Shown: positions 1-7,604 of the stretch, piece by piece | Layout: each line of letters begins with the position of its first letter | Position numbering within the stretch: the first letter of the stretch is position 1 | Assembly: GCA_036395835.1 (NCBI GenBank) | Contig: DASWCW010000081.1 | Coordinates: 1-24,656 of the forward strand | DNA length: 24,656 nucleotides | Reading direction: 5' to 3' | Origin: AP-16 sp036395835 | Lineage (GTDB): Bacteria; Pseudomonadota; Alphaproteobacteria; Rhizobiales; Xanthobacteraceae | Notes under the pieces: model-generated | What the model saw: the letters and a program-made list of their open reading frames with translations, nothing else | Database searches by the model: none | Told to the model about the DNA's origin: nothing | Position numbers and translations under genes: made by a program

Positions 1-24
1 GATCTCCTCCAACCCCTCATCGGC

Positions 25-50
25 CATCCGACGGCGTTTCGCGTCGGATG
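25..50. repeat. 9-bp perfect inverted repeat (hairpin)
   Basis: CATCCGACG (25-33) and CGTCGGATG (42-50) are exact reverse complements around an 8-nt loop. The repeat lies about 60 nt beyond the stop of the leftward DUF547 gene, so it could end that transcript. No T-run follows on the minus strand, so it is not a textbook intrinsic terminator. It could equally be a dispersed intergenic palindrome. Confidence 0.5.
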
Positions 51-110
51 CCGAAATTCATCTTCAACACTGAATTCGTTGCAACTCGCCCAAATGTTAC
101 AGAGGGATAC

Positions 111-818
111 TCATTTCGCGCCCATGGAACGGCTTCGCAACGCACAGGTACGGCCGGACGGAGTGCACGCGATGATGCTTATCGGTCTGGCCGGATCGAG
201 GTGCACGTTGCGATCTTCCCCGATGAATGCCCGCGCTGCCGCATCGAGCTGGCTGTCGAGCGTGTCCGGTGCGAAGGCATGACGAGGAAGCCGCGGACAG
301 CTCACGACCATGCAGTTGAGGGCGAAATGGACTCGTTCCTCGCCGAGCGGGCGGATAATCTTGTTCTCGAAATCATAAAGCGAGATGGATTGCCCTCCGA
401 TCGTGAAGGTTCGGAAATAGAAGAACGAGAACTTGCGCAATCCGCCGAGGCCATTCGGCACGCCGGCTTCCAGCACCCCGTGCATGGCGAGCGCATTGTA
501 GGCGTTGATGTAATACGCCAAGCGGGATTGCCGGCTGGCGAACCGATCCGGGGCCGATCCGGGATCGATGGCGGCAACGAACGCGACGACCCGATCGAGA
601 TCGGAACGATCGGCCCCAAGGCCGGCAAAATCGATCCGACCGCCCTCGTCGACGTGGCGGCTCAGCACCTTCGTCCAAAGCGCTTCCCAATCGCGATTGG
701 TCATTGCCGCCGGCGGATGATCCGTAGCCGGCACGGCGGTGGCCGTCGATAGGAAGGCGATCAGACCCAATGCCAGAAATCCGACGCGATCAAAAAACCG
801 TACCGACGTTGTCGCCAT
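111..818 (-). CDS. DUF547 domain protein, exported, C-terminus apparently lost
   Basis: The protein belongs to the DUF547 family, whose biochemical role is unknown. Family signatures visible are the YYINAYNALAMHGVLE segment, the ISLYDFENKIIRPLGEERVHFALNC segment (shortened: ISLYDFENKIIR, then RVHFALNC) and the SCPRLP cysteine motif. I start it at ATG 818 rather than the upstream in-frame ATG at 863, because GGGAG lies 6 nt before 818 and the protein then opens with a hydrophobic signal peptide ending near ATAVPA. Family members normally continue for about 50 residues past the VHLDPAR position with a segment like LSEILKFYTEDF. Here that is replaced by about 20 unrelated residues and a stop, and no other frame restores it. 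The end therefore looks truncated by rearrangement. The gene diverges from the haloacid dehalogenase operon. Confidence 0.75.
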   Translation of the reverse strand: MATTSVRFFDRVGFLALGLIAFLSTATAVPATDHPPAAMTNRDWEALWTKVLSRHVDEGGRIDFAGLGADRSDLDRVVAFVAAIDPGSAPDRFASRQSRLAYYINAYNALAMHGVLEAGVPNGLGGLRKFSFFYFRTFTIGGQSISLYDFENKIIRPLGEERVHFALNCMVVSCPRLPRHAFAPDTLDSQLDAAARAFIGEDRNVHLDPARPISIIACTPSGRTCALRSRSMGAK

Positions 819-1140
819 CGATACTCCCGCGGAAGCATACCGGTTCGCAAGCTGCCGCCACAACCCGGGCCGTTGGCGACGCTGCGGAGTTGATCATGCA
901 GAGGCGTCGCCTCGGCAACACAAGCGGTCGCATCGCCGGCTCCAGTACCGGGCGTCGAACAGTCCGTTCACTTGACGGTGATTTCGTAACGCTGCCCGAG
1001 AAGGTTACATATCGGCGAGCGGCGGGCGCGCCTCGAGCTCCGCGGCCGCCGACCGAGCGAACATCGGAGACCATCATAATCACGCCGGCGAAATCGGGGG
1101 CAGGCGCCGCCATGCCGGTCGTCATCCTGCAGAGTTGGAC
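819..1140. other. Divergent intergenic region, no gene seen
   Basis: This 322-nt stretch separates the leftward DUF547 gene from the rightward dehalogenase operon and should hold both promoters. A TTGACG hexamer sits at 972-977, but I see no convincing -10 element at 16-18 nt from it. Open frames across it have no recognisable protein content. Confidence 0.5.
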
Positions 1141-1824
1141 ATGGACCGTCTTTCGGGAATAAAGGCATGCGTGTTCGATGCCTATGGGACGTTGTTTGAT
1201 TTTGCTGCTGCGGCGAAGGGGTGTCGCGACGTTCTCGGCGACGACATCGACAAGCTCACGGCGATTTGGCGCGACAAGCAGCTGCAGTACACCTGGCTTC
1301 GCGCGCTCCAAGGTCGGCATGCGGATTTCTGGCAGGTGACCGGCGACGCGCTCGATTTCGCGCTCGAGACGCTGAACATCGAAAAGCCGGGGCTGCGCGA
1401 CCGGCTCATGACGCTATATCTGACGCTCGAAACGTTCCCCGAAGTGGCGGCCACATTGCAACGCCTGAAACGCGCCGGCTTGCAGACAGCGATCCTCTCG
1501 AACGGGTCGCCGAAGATGCTGGACGCAGCCGTCAACGGCAATGAGCTGCAGGACCTGCTGGATCGCGTGCTGTCGGTCGAGGCGGTGGGGGTCTACAAGC
1601 CGCATCCGAAGGTGTATCAACTGGCCGTGGATCGGCTCGGCGTGCCGGCATCGGCAATCTCGTTCCAGTCCTCGAACGCCTGGGACGCCTACGCGGCTGC
1701 CGCGTTCGGAATGCGTGTCGTATGGTGCAACCGCTATGGCCAGCGCCGCGAGCGGTTACCGGGCAACCCCGACCGGGAGATTCGCACGCTGAGCGAGCTG
1801 CCGGAACTGCTTGGTGTAACATAA
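1141..1824 (+). CDS. L-2-haloacid dehalogenase (HAD superfamily, type II)
   Basis: It hydrolyses L-2-haloalkanoic acids to D-2-hydroxy acids in the cytoplasm, or acts on a related substrate. The 227-residue protein carries the full active-site set of the characterised Pseudomonas L-DEX enzyme at a constant offset: nucleophile Asp13 in FDAYGTL, Thr17, Arg44, Ser120 in LSNGS, Lys153 and Tyr159 in YKPHPKVYQ, Ser177, Asn179 and Asp182 in SSNAWD. L-DEX has these at 10, 14, 41, 118, 151, 157, 175, 177 and 180. An in-frame TTG two codons upstream (1135) could also start it; ATG 1141 is preferred. The gene is first in a rightward run with the DoxX-like protein 56 nt downstream. The natural substrate in this operon is unknown. 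Confidence 0.92.
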   Translation: MDRLSGIKACVFDAYGTLFDFAAAAKGCRDVLGDDIDKLTAIWRDKQLQYTWLRALQGRHADFWQVTGDALDFALETLNIEKPGLRDRLMTLYLTLETFPEVAATLQRLKRAGLQTAILSNGSPKMLDAAVNGNELQDLLDRVLSVEAVGVYKPHPKVYQLAVDRLGVPASAISFQSSNAWDAYAAAAFGMRVVWCNRYGQRRERLPGNPDREIRTLSELPELLGVT

Positions 1825-1880
1825 GATGCGATCGGCCGTTTCCGCCCGAGGGGCGGTGCGGCGTGATGAGGAGACGCGAC

Positions 1881-2312
1881 ATGGCTCCCGCAACCGACAA
1901 GACCGCCGCAATCGCGCTCCTTATCCTGCGATTTTTCCTCGGCATCTTCCTGCTGCAGTGGAGCCTCGAAAAGCTGATCGTGCCGAGTGCAACCATTCGG
2001 ATCGCGCAAAGCTTCTACGGCGTGTCGCTTCCGACCGGGGCGTCGTATGCGCTGGGGATCGCCGAATTGGTCCTCGCGTTGGCACTGTTGCTCGGCGCAT
2101 TCCGGACCATCAGCTATGGCTTGTCGCTGATCGTGCACACCATCACGGTCATCGTGAGCTGGCGTCAGCTGTTCGACCCGTGGGGGTTCGCGCAGGTCGG
2201 CAATCATCTCTGGATTTCCACTTGGCCGACCTGGGGTGCCTTCATGGCGCTTTACCTGCTGCGATTCCGGGACGCGTACTCGGTCGACGGTTGGCGGGAG
2301 ACGCGTGCTTGA
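1881..2312 (+). CDS. DoxX-like integral membrane protein
   Basis: This small membrane protein of about 143 residues has four hydrophobic segments, roughly residues 8-27, 50-67, 73-92 and 115-130. The layout, with an early LRFFLGIFLLQWSLEKL segment, matches DoxX/DoxD-like proteins. Their role is poorly defined and has been linked to quinone or sulfur redox chemistry. ATG 1881 was chosen because TGAGGAG lies about 7 nt upstream; an ATG at 1866 would add only MRRRD. It sits between the dehalogenase and the radical SAM gene with a 47-nt gap on the latter side, so co-transcription is likely. The function in this cluster is not deducible from sequence. Confidence 0.8.
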   Translation: MAPATDKTAAIALLILRFFLGIFLLQWSLEKLIVPSATIRIAQSFYGVSLPTGASYALGIAELVLALALLLGAFRTISYGLSLIVHTITVIVSWRQLFDPWGFAQVGNHLWISTWPTWGAFMALYLLRFRDAYSVDGWRETRA

Positions 2313-2359
2313 GTCGATCTCATGGTACGCGGGATAGGACCAAGGACGCGGATGGCGTC

Positions 2360-3421
2360 ATGAACGCAGGTGCAGCGGAACGCAGCGTCGACCCCCGCCG
2401 CTATTTCGAGGCGGTGGAGCTTGACCGTAGCGAGATTGCCGGCGGCGACCCGGTCTGCCTGTATTTGGAAACCACCAACCGCTGCAACCTGCCGTGCACG
2501 ACCTGCCCGCGGACGTTCGAGGAGCTCGAGCCAGCGGCCAACATGAGCTGGGACCTGTTCCGGTCGATCGTCGATCAATACCCCAACATCGCCCGCGTGG
2601 TGCTCCACGGCGTCGGCGAGCCGCTGATGGTTCCGAATCTTCCGCGCATGATCCGCTATCTCAAGGCGCGCGGGACCTACGTTCTCTTCAACACCAACGG
2701 CACCTTGCTCAACGAACGGCGCGGGCGCGATCTCATCGCGAGCGGGCTCGACGAGCTGCGCGTCTCGCTCGACGCCGCCGAGGCGCAGACGTTCAAGGCG
2801 GTGCGCGGCAAGGACGTGTTCGACCGCATCGTCGAGAACGTGCGCGAATTCCGCGCGCTGCAGCGTTCGCTCGCCGCCGAGAGGCCGCGGGTATCGTTGT
2901 GGCTCACGGGCCTGAAGGAGACCATCGGACAGCTTCCCGCCTTCGTCGAGCTCGCGCATACGATCGACGTGCGCGAAGTGCACCTGCAGCGGCTCGTGTA
3001 TTTTCCGGACGGCCAGGGCCTCGCGCGCGCGGATCAGGCGCTGTTCGAGCATACCGACGAGCGCGAGGAAGCGCTGATCCGCGAGGCCGAGAGCCGCGCG
3101 GCGGAGCACGGCATTCTATTCAATGCCTCCGGCGCCACCGAGCCGGGCACCAGCCTGCGACGCGCGGACGAGGAGCGTCCCTGGTCCCTGTGCACGCGGC
3201 CGTGGACGCTGATGTATTTCACCGCCCACGGCCGGGCGCTGCCGTGCTGCATCGCGCCGTTCTCGATGCGCGGCTACGACGCATTCACGCTCGGAGACGC
3301 GACGCAGCAGTCGATGCGCGAGATCTGGAACGGGGAATCCTACCGTACGTTTCGCCGCGAACTCCTGAGCGAAACGCCGCCGACGTGCTGCGCCCATTGC
3401 GGGCTGCGCTGGAGCCTGTGA
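2360..3421 (+). CDS. Radical SAM protein with short SPASM/twitch-like C-terminal domain
   Basis: The 353-residue enzyme has the classical CX3CX2C cluster motif (Cys42, Cys46, Cys49 in RCNLPCTTCP), a GEP-type SAM motif (HGVGEP) and an NTNGTLL strand, as in the MoaA/PqqE-like branch. At the C-terminus Cys278-X12-Gly-X4-Cys296 matches the first SPASM signature. A CX2C pair (Cys344, Cys347) follows, but the protein ends 6 residues later, so the rest of a full SPASM domain is absent. This suggests one auxiliary Fe-S cluster, as in twitch domains. The substrate is unknown. The glycosyltransferase starts 9 nt downstream, which implies a joint pathway. The ATG at 2360 is the first sensible start; the open frame upstream overlaps the DoxX gene. 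Confidence 0.88.
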   Translation: MNAGAAERSVDPRRYFEAVELDRSEIAGGDPVCLYLETTNRCNLPCTTCPRTFEELEPAANMSWDLFRSIVDQYPNIARVVLHGVGEPLMVPNLPRMIRYLKARGTYVLFNTNGTLLNERRGRDLIASGLDELRVSLDAAEAQTFKAVRGKDVFDRIVENVREFRALQRSLAAERPRVSLWLTGLKETIGQLPAFVELAHTIDVREVHLQRLVYFPDGQGLARADQALFEHTDEREEALIREAESRAAEHGILFNASGATEPGTSLRRADEERPWSLCTRPWTLMYFTAHGRALPCCIAPFSMRGYDAFTLGDATQQSMREIWNGESYRTFRRELLSETPPTCCAHCGLRWSL

Positions 3422-3430
3422 TCTGGCCAC

Positions 3431-4120
3431 ATGAACGCCGGGGTAGCGCTGATCATTCCGGTGCTCGACGAGGCGGAGACGATCGGTGACGTCGTGCGCG
3501 CGGTCCCGCGCGACGTCGTCGACGAGGTGATTGTGGCCGATGGCGGCAGCACAGACGACACGCTTGCCCGTGCGCGCGCCGCCGGCGCGCGCGTCGTCCT
3601 CGAGCCGCGATCGGGCTACGGTGCCGCGTGCCTTGCTGGCGTCCGAGCGACCGAGCGGCCGGTCCTGGCCTTCATCGATGGCGACGGCAGCGACGATCCC
3701 GCCGAGATTCCCCGCCTCGTGGCTCCCATCCTCGCCGGCGAGCAGGATTTCGTGATCGGTTCCCGTGCCCGCGGCGTGCGCGAGAAGGGCAGCATGGGCC
3801 TGCACCAGCGCCTCGCCGGCCATGCCGCCGGCCTCATCATGCGCGCGCTCTATGGCGTGCGCTATACCGACATGTGCCCGTTGCGGGCGATCCGGCGCGA
3901 TGCGCTCGAACGGCTCGGCATGCGGGAGAGGACCTACGGCTGGAATCTGGAAATGCAGATGCGGGCCGCGCGCGCGCGATTGCGGATCCTGGAGCTGCCG
4001 GTTCGCCATCGCAATCGCGCCGGCGGCGCATCCAAGGTTGCCGGCAGCCTCACGGGATCGGTCAAGGCGAGCTGGCAGATTGCATCGACGCTCGTTCGCA
4101 TCGCCAACGAGATGCGATAA
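3431..4120 (+). CDS. Family 2 glycosyltransferase (DPM1-like)
   Basis: The 229-residue GT-A fold enzyme has an N-terminal ALIIPVLDEAETI strand, the VADGGSTDDT nucleotide-binding segment and a metal-binding DGD at residues 83-85 (FIDGDGSDD). A late HRNRAGGASKVAG segment is typical of dolichyl-phosphate-mannose-synthase-like enzymes. No long membrane helix is evident, so it is probably cytoplasmic or membrane-associated. It should transfer a sugar from a nucleotide donor to a lipid or small-molecule acceptor. Similar short GT2 enzymes pair with radical SAM genes in other bacteria, including arsenosugar-type clusters, but the radical SAM neighbour here does not look like ArsS. The 9-nt gap from that gene suggests coupled expression. 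Confidence 0.87.
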   Translation: MNAGVALIIPVLDEAETIGDVVRAVPRDVVDEVIVADGGSTDDTLARARAAGARVVLEPRSGYGAACLAGVRATERPVLAFIDGDGSDDPAEIPRLVAPILAGEQDFVIGSRARGVREKGSMGLHQRLAGHAAGLIMRALYGVRYTDMCPLRAIRRDALERLGMRERTYGWNLEMQMRAARARLRILELPVRHRNRAGGASKVAGSLTGSVKASWQIASTLVRIANEMR

Positions 4121-4147
4121 CACTGGCCTCAGCGCTTCCGCATTCGC

Positions 4148-4163
4148 CAGGAGCTTTTCCTTG
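4148..4163 (+). promoter_or_regulatory. Strong ribosome binding site fixing a TTG start
   Basis: CAGGAG followed by 7 nt and TTG at 4161 is the best initiation signal in this region. It decides the start of the hydrolase; the open frame extends far upstream into the glycosyltransferase, where initiation would make no sense. Confidence 0.7.
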
Positions 4164-5093
4164 ACCGACGCATCGACCCGATTGCGCGAGCTCGAGGTTC
4201 GCGCGCCCGCGCCCGAGTGGTTTCGATGGGCCATCTCTCGTCCGAAGCAATCGCGGCGCGTCATCGTAGAGGACTGCCCGGTCCACTATTTGTTCTGGCC
4301 GGCCGAGCCGGCGAGTTCCATCGCTCGCGGCCTCCTGTTCGTCCACGGCGGCGGTGCGCACGCCAATTGGTGGAGCTTCATCGCGCCATATTTCACCCGG
4401 TATTTCCCAGTGGCGGCGATCGATTTATCGGGCATGGGGGACAGCGGCCGGCGCCAGAGCTACGGCTCCGATATTCGCGCCGCGGAGATGCGCGCGGTGA
4501 TCGCCGATGCGGCGCTGGGACAACATCCCTTCGTCATCGGCCACAGCTTCGGCGGCTTCATGACGATGAAGCTCGCATCGCAATTCGGCCAGGAGCTCGG
4601 TGGCGCCGTCATCGTCGATTCCCCCATCCGTTCGCCGGAGGAGGAGATCAGCCGGCCGCTGTCGCCGCCCAACTGGGGAAACAAGAAGATCTATCCGAGC
4701 TTCGAAGCCGCGCTGGCGCGTTTTCGCTTGATGCCGCCGCAGGCCTGCGAGAACGACTTCATCGTCGAGTTCATCGCCCGGCATTCGTTGATGCGGGTCG
4801 AAGGCGGCTGGACCTGGAAATTCGACGGTGGGGCGATCGGCGCGCGCCGCTTCGGCGAGCCGTTCCGCGAATATCTGCAGGCGGTGCGCTGTCGCGCCGC
4901 CCTGATCTTCGGCGAGCGCAGCGCGCTCGTCTCGCGCAAGACCGCCTCCTACATGTCGCAGCTGATGGGACCGCTGGCGCCGATCGTCGAGGTGCCCGAG
5001 GCCCAGCACCACGTCATGCTCGATCAGCCGCTCGCCTTCGTGGCGGCGCTGCGCATGCTGCTGGAGAACTGGATCCGCGCCGAACCCGGTTAA
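4161..5093 (+). CDS. Alpha/beta hydrolase
   Basis: A 310-residue cytoplasmic alpha/beta hydrolase fold protein without a signal peptide. Visible elements are the oxyanion-hole HGGGA at 62-66, the nucleophile elbow GHSFGG with Ser129, and a late catalytic histidine at 283 or 284 (AQHHVMLDQP). The acid is probably an Asp or Glu between residues 245 and 260 and is not certain. It starts with TTG, supported by AGGAG 7 nt upstream. It follows the glycosyltransferase by 40 nt and closes the tight cluster that starts with the dehalogenase. The substrate is unknown; an ester or thioester made by the upstream enzymes is a reasonable guess. The cap region between residues 155 and 230 is charged and gives no clear subfamily. 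Confidence 0.87.
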   Translation: MTDASTRLRELEVRAPAPEWFRWAISRPKQSRRVIVEDCPVHYLFWPAEPASSIARGLLFVHGGGAHANWWSFIAPYFTRYFPVAAIDLSGMGDSGRRQSYGSDIRAAEMRAVIADAALGQHPFVIGHSFGGFMTMKLASQFGQELGGAVIVDSPIRSPEEEISRPLSPPNWGNKKIYPSFEAALARFRLMPPQACENDFIVEFIARHSLMRVEGGWTWKFDGGAIGARRFGEPFREYLQAVRCRAALIFGERSALVSRKTASYMSQLMGPLAPIVEVPEAQHHVMLDQPLAFVAALRMLLENWIRAEPG

Positions 5094-5164
5094 TCGGACT
5101 TTCCGCGTGGTGTGAACCTGCTTCGGCGGCGAATCCAGTGTAGGATATCGGCGCGAGGTGATCG

Positions 5165-6133
5165 ATGAGGCGGCGGGAATTCATCGCGTTTCTCGGCGGG
5201 GCGGCCGTTACAATGTCGGGCCCTGCTTGGCCGCAAGATGCGGGAAGGACCTATCGGCTTGGCGTGTTGGCCAACTCCCCCCGCGATGCTGTCCATTGGC
5301 TAGCCTTCTTCGACGAGCTGCGTAGGCACGGTTTCAGCGAGGGGGTCAATCTCACCATCTTGGCCGGATTCAGCGTGCCGGCTGACCGCGCCGATACGGT
5401 TGTCGCTACAATCGTGGAGGCACGGCCCGAGGTGATCACCACCGGCGGCGCCGCGCTAACGCGCCTCGTGCAGCGAGCGACGCAGACCATTCCGATTTTG
5501 GCGTTCTCGGACGATCTCGTGGCGGAAAAGGCGGTTGCCTCGCTGGCTCATCCCGGCGGCAATACTACCGGGATGAGCATCATGGCCACCGATCTCGACG
5601 GCAAGCGGCAGGAGGTCCTACTGGAGGTGGTTCCCGCGGCCAGGCGCATCGCGACTTTGGCGGACCGGGGTGTCACCAGCCCCGAGCAGCTGCAGACGCT
5701 GGAGAGCGCCGCACGGGCGCGCGGTGTCGCGCTTGCCGTTCATGCAGTCGACATCGGGGATGGCATTCTGCCGGCAATCGACAGCGCGGTAGCCGGCGGC
5801 GCGCAAGCGCTCAACGTTCTCGCCTCATCGCTGCTCAATCGATACCGTGCGCAAATCATCGAACGGGTCGCTGCCAGCCGGCTGCCCGCCATGTACCAAT
5901 GGCCGGAGACGGCCGAGGAAGGCGGCCTCATCGCTTACGGCCCGCGCTTCGCTTCCATCTATCGTCAATTTGCCTTGCAGGTTAGCAAGGTGCTCAAAGG
6001 GGCCAAGCCCGCGGATATCCCCGTCGAGCAACCCACGAAATTCGAGCTGGTGATCAATCTCAAGAGCGCAAGGGCAATCGGTCTCGATGTGCCCCCTACC
6101 CTGCTCAACCGCGCCGACCAAGTAATCGAATGA
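5165..6133 (+). CDS. ABC transporter substrate-binding protein, TrpX-like, orphan
   Basis: The 322-residue periplasmic binding protein is of the ABC_sub_bind (PF04392) type, shown by the N-terminal YRLGVLANSPRD strand, a FDELRRHGFSEGVNL segment and the final PTLLNRADQVIE. It opens with MRRREFIAFLGGAAV, a Tat-like or Sec signal with an arginine cluster. GAGG lies 6 nt before ATG 5165. Such proteins are greatly expanded in Bradyrhizobium-like genomes, usually with ligands unknown. No permease or ATPase of this system lies nearby; the amino acid operon on the other side of the terminator is of a different family. It may be read through from the hydrolase gene 71 nt upstream. Confidence 0.85.
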   Translation: MRRREFIAFLGGAAVTMSGPAWPQDAGRTYRLGVLANSPRDAVHWLAFFDELRRHGFSEGVNLTILAGFSVPADRADTVVATIVEARPEVITTGGAALTRLVQRATQTIPILAFSDDLVAEKAVASLAHPGGNTTGMSIMATDLDGKRQEVLLEVVPAARRIATLADRGVTSPEQLQTLESAARARGVALAVHAVDIGDGILPAIDSAVAGGAQALNVLASSLLNRYRAQIIERVAASRLPAMYQWPETAEEGGLIAYGPRFASIYRQFALQVSKVLKGAKPADIPVEQPTKFELVINLKSARAIGLDVPPTLLNRADQVIE

Positions 6134-6163
6134 AACCTGGAAGCCCTCTCGGGGCAGGGTTTC
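6132..6163. terminator. Bidirectional intrinsic terminator
   Basis: GAAACC at 6132 pairs with GGTTTC ending at 6163, with an inner GCCC/GGGC stem around TCTCG. T-rich sequence follows on both strands. The site fills the 31-nt gap between two convergent genes and overlaps the stop codon of the upstream binding protein, so it most likely ends both transcripts. Confidence 0.8.
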
Positions 6164-6164
6164 T

Positions 6165-6893
6165 TCAGTGCTGCAGGATCTTCGACAGGAACGTCTGCGC
6201 GCGGCGGCTGCGCGGCTTGCCGAAGAATTCGGCCGTGGCCGCGTCCTCGACGATCTCGCCCTGGTCCATGAAGACCACGCGACGGGCGACTTGGCGGGCG
6301 AACCCCATCTCGTGGGTGACGACGATCATGGTCATGCCGTCCTGCGCCAGCGCTACCATGACGTCGAGCACCTCCTTGATCATCTCGGGGTCGAGCGCCG
6401 AGGTCGGCTCGTCGAACAGCATGGTGATCGGATCCATCGCGAGTGCACGTGCGATCGCCACTCGCTGCTGCTGGCCGCCGGAGAGATGGCCCGGATATTT
6501 GTGCGCGTGCTCGCGCAAGCCGACCCGGTCGAGCAGGCGCAGGGCGTTGGCGAGGCTCGCTTCCCGACTGCGGCCGAGCACCTTGATCTGCGCCAGCGTG
6601 AGATTGCGGATGACGGTCAGGTGCGGGAACAGTTCGAAATGCTGGAACACCATGCCGATCCGGGCCCTGAGCTTGGGCAAATCGGTTTTCGGGTCGCCGA
6701 CCGAGATTCCGTCGACGACGATTTCGCCTTTCTCGAACGGCTCGAGGCCGTTGACGCACTTGATCAGCGTCGACTTGCCGGATCCGGAGGGGCCGCACAC
6801 GACCACGACCTCGCCCTTGGCGACCTCGGTCGAGCAGCCCTTGAGCACCTGGACCGTGCCGTACCACTTGCTCAGATCCCGGATCTTGATCAT
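6165..6893 (-). CDS. gltL: Acidic amino acid ABC transporter, ATP-binding subunit
   Basis: The 242-residue ATPase of the polar amino acid uptake family energises import of glutamate/aspartate-type substrates at the inner membrane. Walker A is GPSGSGKST at 34-42, the ABC signature LSGGQQQR at 137-144, Walker B ends in LFDEP near 162, and the switch histidine is in VVTHEMGFA. ATG 6893 starts the conserved MIKIRDLSKWYG; the longer open frame upstream is the shadow of the permease. It is the last gene of a gltI-J-K-L order operon, 11 nt after the second permease. Some aap/bzt-type systems have similar ATPases, so the exact substrate is inferred from the binding protein. Confidence 0.92.
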   Translation of the reverse strand: MIKIRDLSKWYGTVQVLKGCSTEVAKGEVVVVCGPSGSGKSTLIKCVNGLEPFEKGEIVVDGISVGDPKTDLPKLRARIGMVFQHFELFPHLTVIRNLTLAQIKVLGRSREASLANALRLLDRVGLREHAHKYPGHLSGGQQQRVAIARALAMDPITMLFDEPTSALDPEMIKEVLDVMVALAQDGMTMIVVTHEMGFARQVARRVVFMDQGEIVEDAATAEFFGKPRSRRAQTFLSKILQH

Positions 6894-6904
6894 CGGCGCG
6901 AGGC

Positions 6905-7597
6905 TCAGCGGACGATGGCGACGCGCCGCTGCAGCAGGCGCACGCAATGGGAGGCGAAAAGCGAGATCAGGAAATAGACCAGGGCCGCGAACAGATACAT
7001 TTCGACCAGGCGCCCGTCGCGCTGCGCGATCTTCGAGGCCGCGCCGAGGAAATCCGTGATGGAGAGCACGTACACGAGCGAAGTGTCCTGGAACAGGATG
7101 ATGGTCTGGGTGAGCAGCACGGGAACCATGTTGCGGAACGCCTGCGGCAGAACGATGTATAGCATCGTGGCCGGGTAGCGCATGCCGAGCGCCTGTGCCG
7201 CCCAGACCTGGCCCCGCGGGATCGATTGGATGCCGGCCCGCATGATCTCGCAGAAATACGCGGCCTCGAACACCATGAAGGTGACGAGCGAGGACAGGAA
7301 CGGACCGACCCGGATCGGCTGCGATGCGCCGGTCGCCCATTGTCCGAGATACGGCACGAGGAAATAGAACCAGAAGATCATCAGCACCAGCGGCACCGAC
7401 CGCATCAAATTCACGTAACCGGCGGCCAACACCGACAACGGCGGGATGCCGGAGAGCCGCATGAGCGCCAGCGCCGTGCCGAACACGATGCCGCCAAGCG
7501 TGGCGAGCGCAGTCAGCGTGAGCGTGAATGTCATGCCGTCGTAGAACAGGTACGGCAGCGAGCGCAGGATGATCTCGAAATCGAAATTGCTGAACAC
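6905..7597 (-). CDS. gltK: Acidic amino acid ABC transporter permease (GltK-like)
   Basis: A 230-residue inner-membrane permease of the HisM/GltK type with about five hydrophobic helices and an IPRGQVWAAQALGM segment forming the EAA-like loop that contacts the ATPase. The segment LMRSVPLVLMIFWFYF is characteristic of amino acid permeases of this family. It starts 7 nt after the stop of the GltJ-like permease and ends 11 nt before the ATPase gene, so all three should be translated from one message. It pairs with the other permease to form the channel. I see no missing parts. Confidence 0.92.
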   Translation of the reverse strand: MFSNFDFEIILRSLPYLFYDGMTFTLTLTALATLGGIVFGTALALMRLSGIPPLSVLAAGYVNLMRSVPLVLMIFWFYFLVPYLGQWATGASQPIRVGPFLSSLVTFMVFEAAYFCEIMRAGIQSIPRGQVWAAQALGMRYPATMLYIVLPQAFRNMVPVLLTQTIILFQDTSLVYVLSITDFLGAASKIAQRDGRLVEMYLFAALVYFLISLFASHCVRLLQRRVAIVR

Positions 7598-7604
7598 GCG
7601 CGCC

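Noticed and set aside
48..752. 234-codon open frame on the plus strand
   Set aside because: Antisense to the DUF547 gene, whose family motifs are clear.
970..1000. TTGACG as a -35 element for the dehalogenase operon
   Set aside because: No acceptable -10 hexamer at the right spacing.
2494..3489. 331-codon open frame on the plus strand
   Set aside because: It overlaps the radical SAM gene in another frame, is rich in Arg and Ala, and has no motif; a shadow of G/C-rich coding DNA.
3116..4264. 382-codon open frame on the minus strand
   Set aside because: It lies antisense to the radical SAM and glycosyltransferase genes, both well supported; its low-complexity Arg/Ala/His content is typical of a shadow frame.
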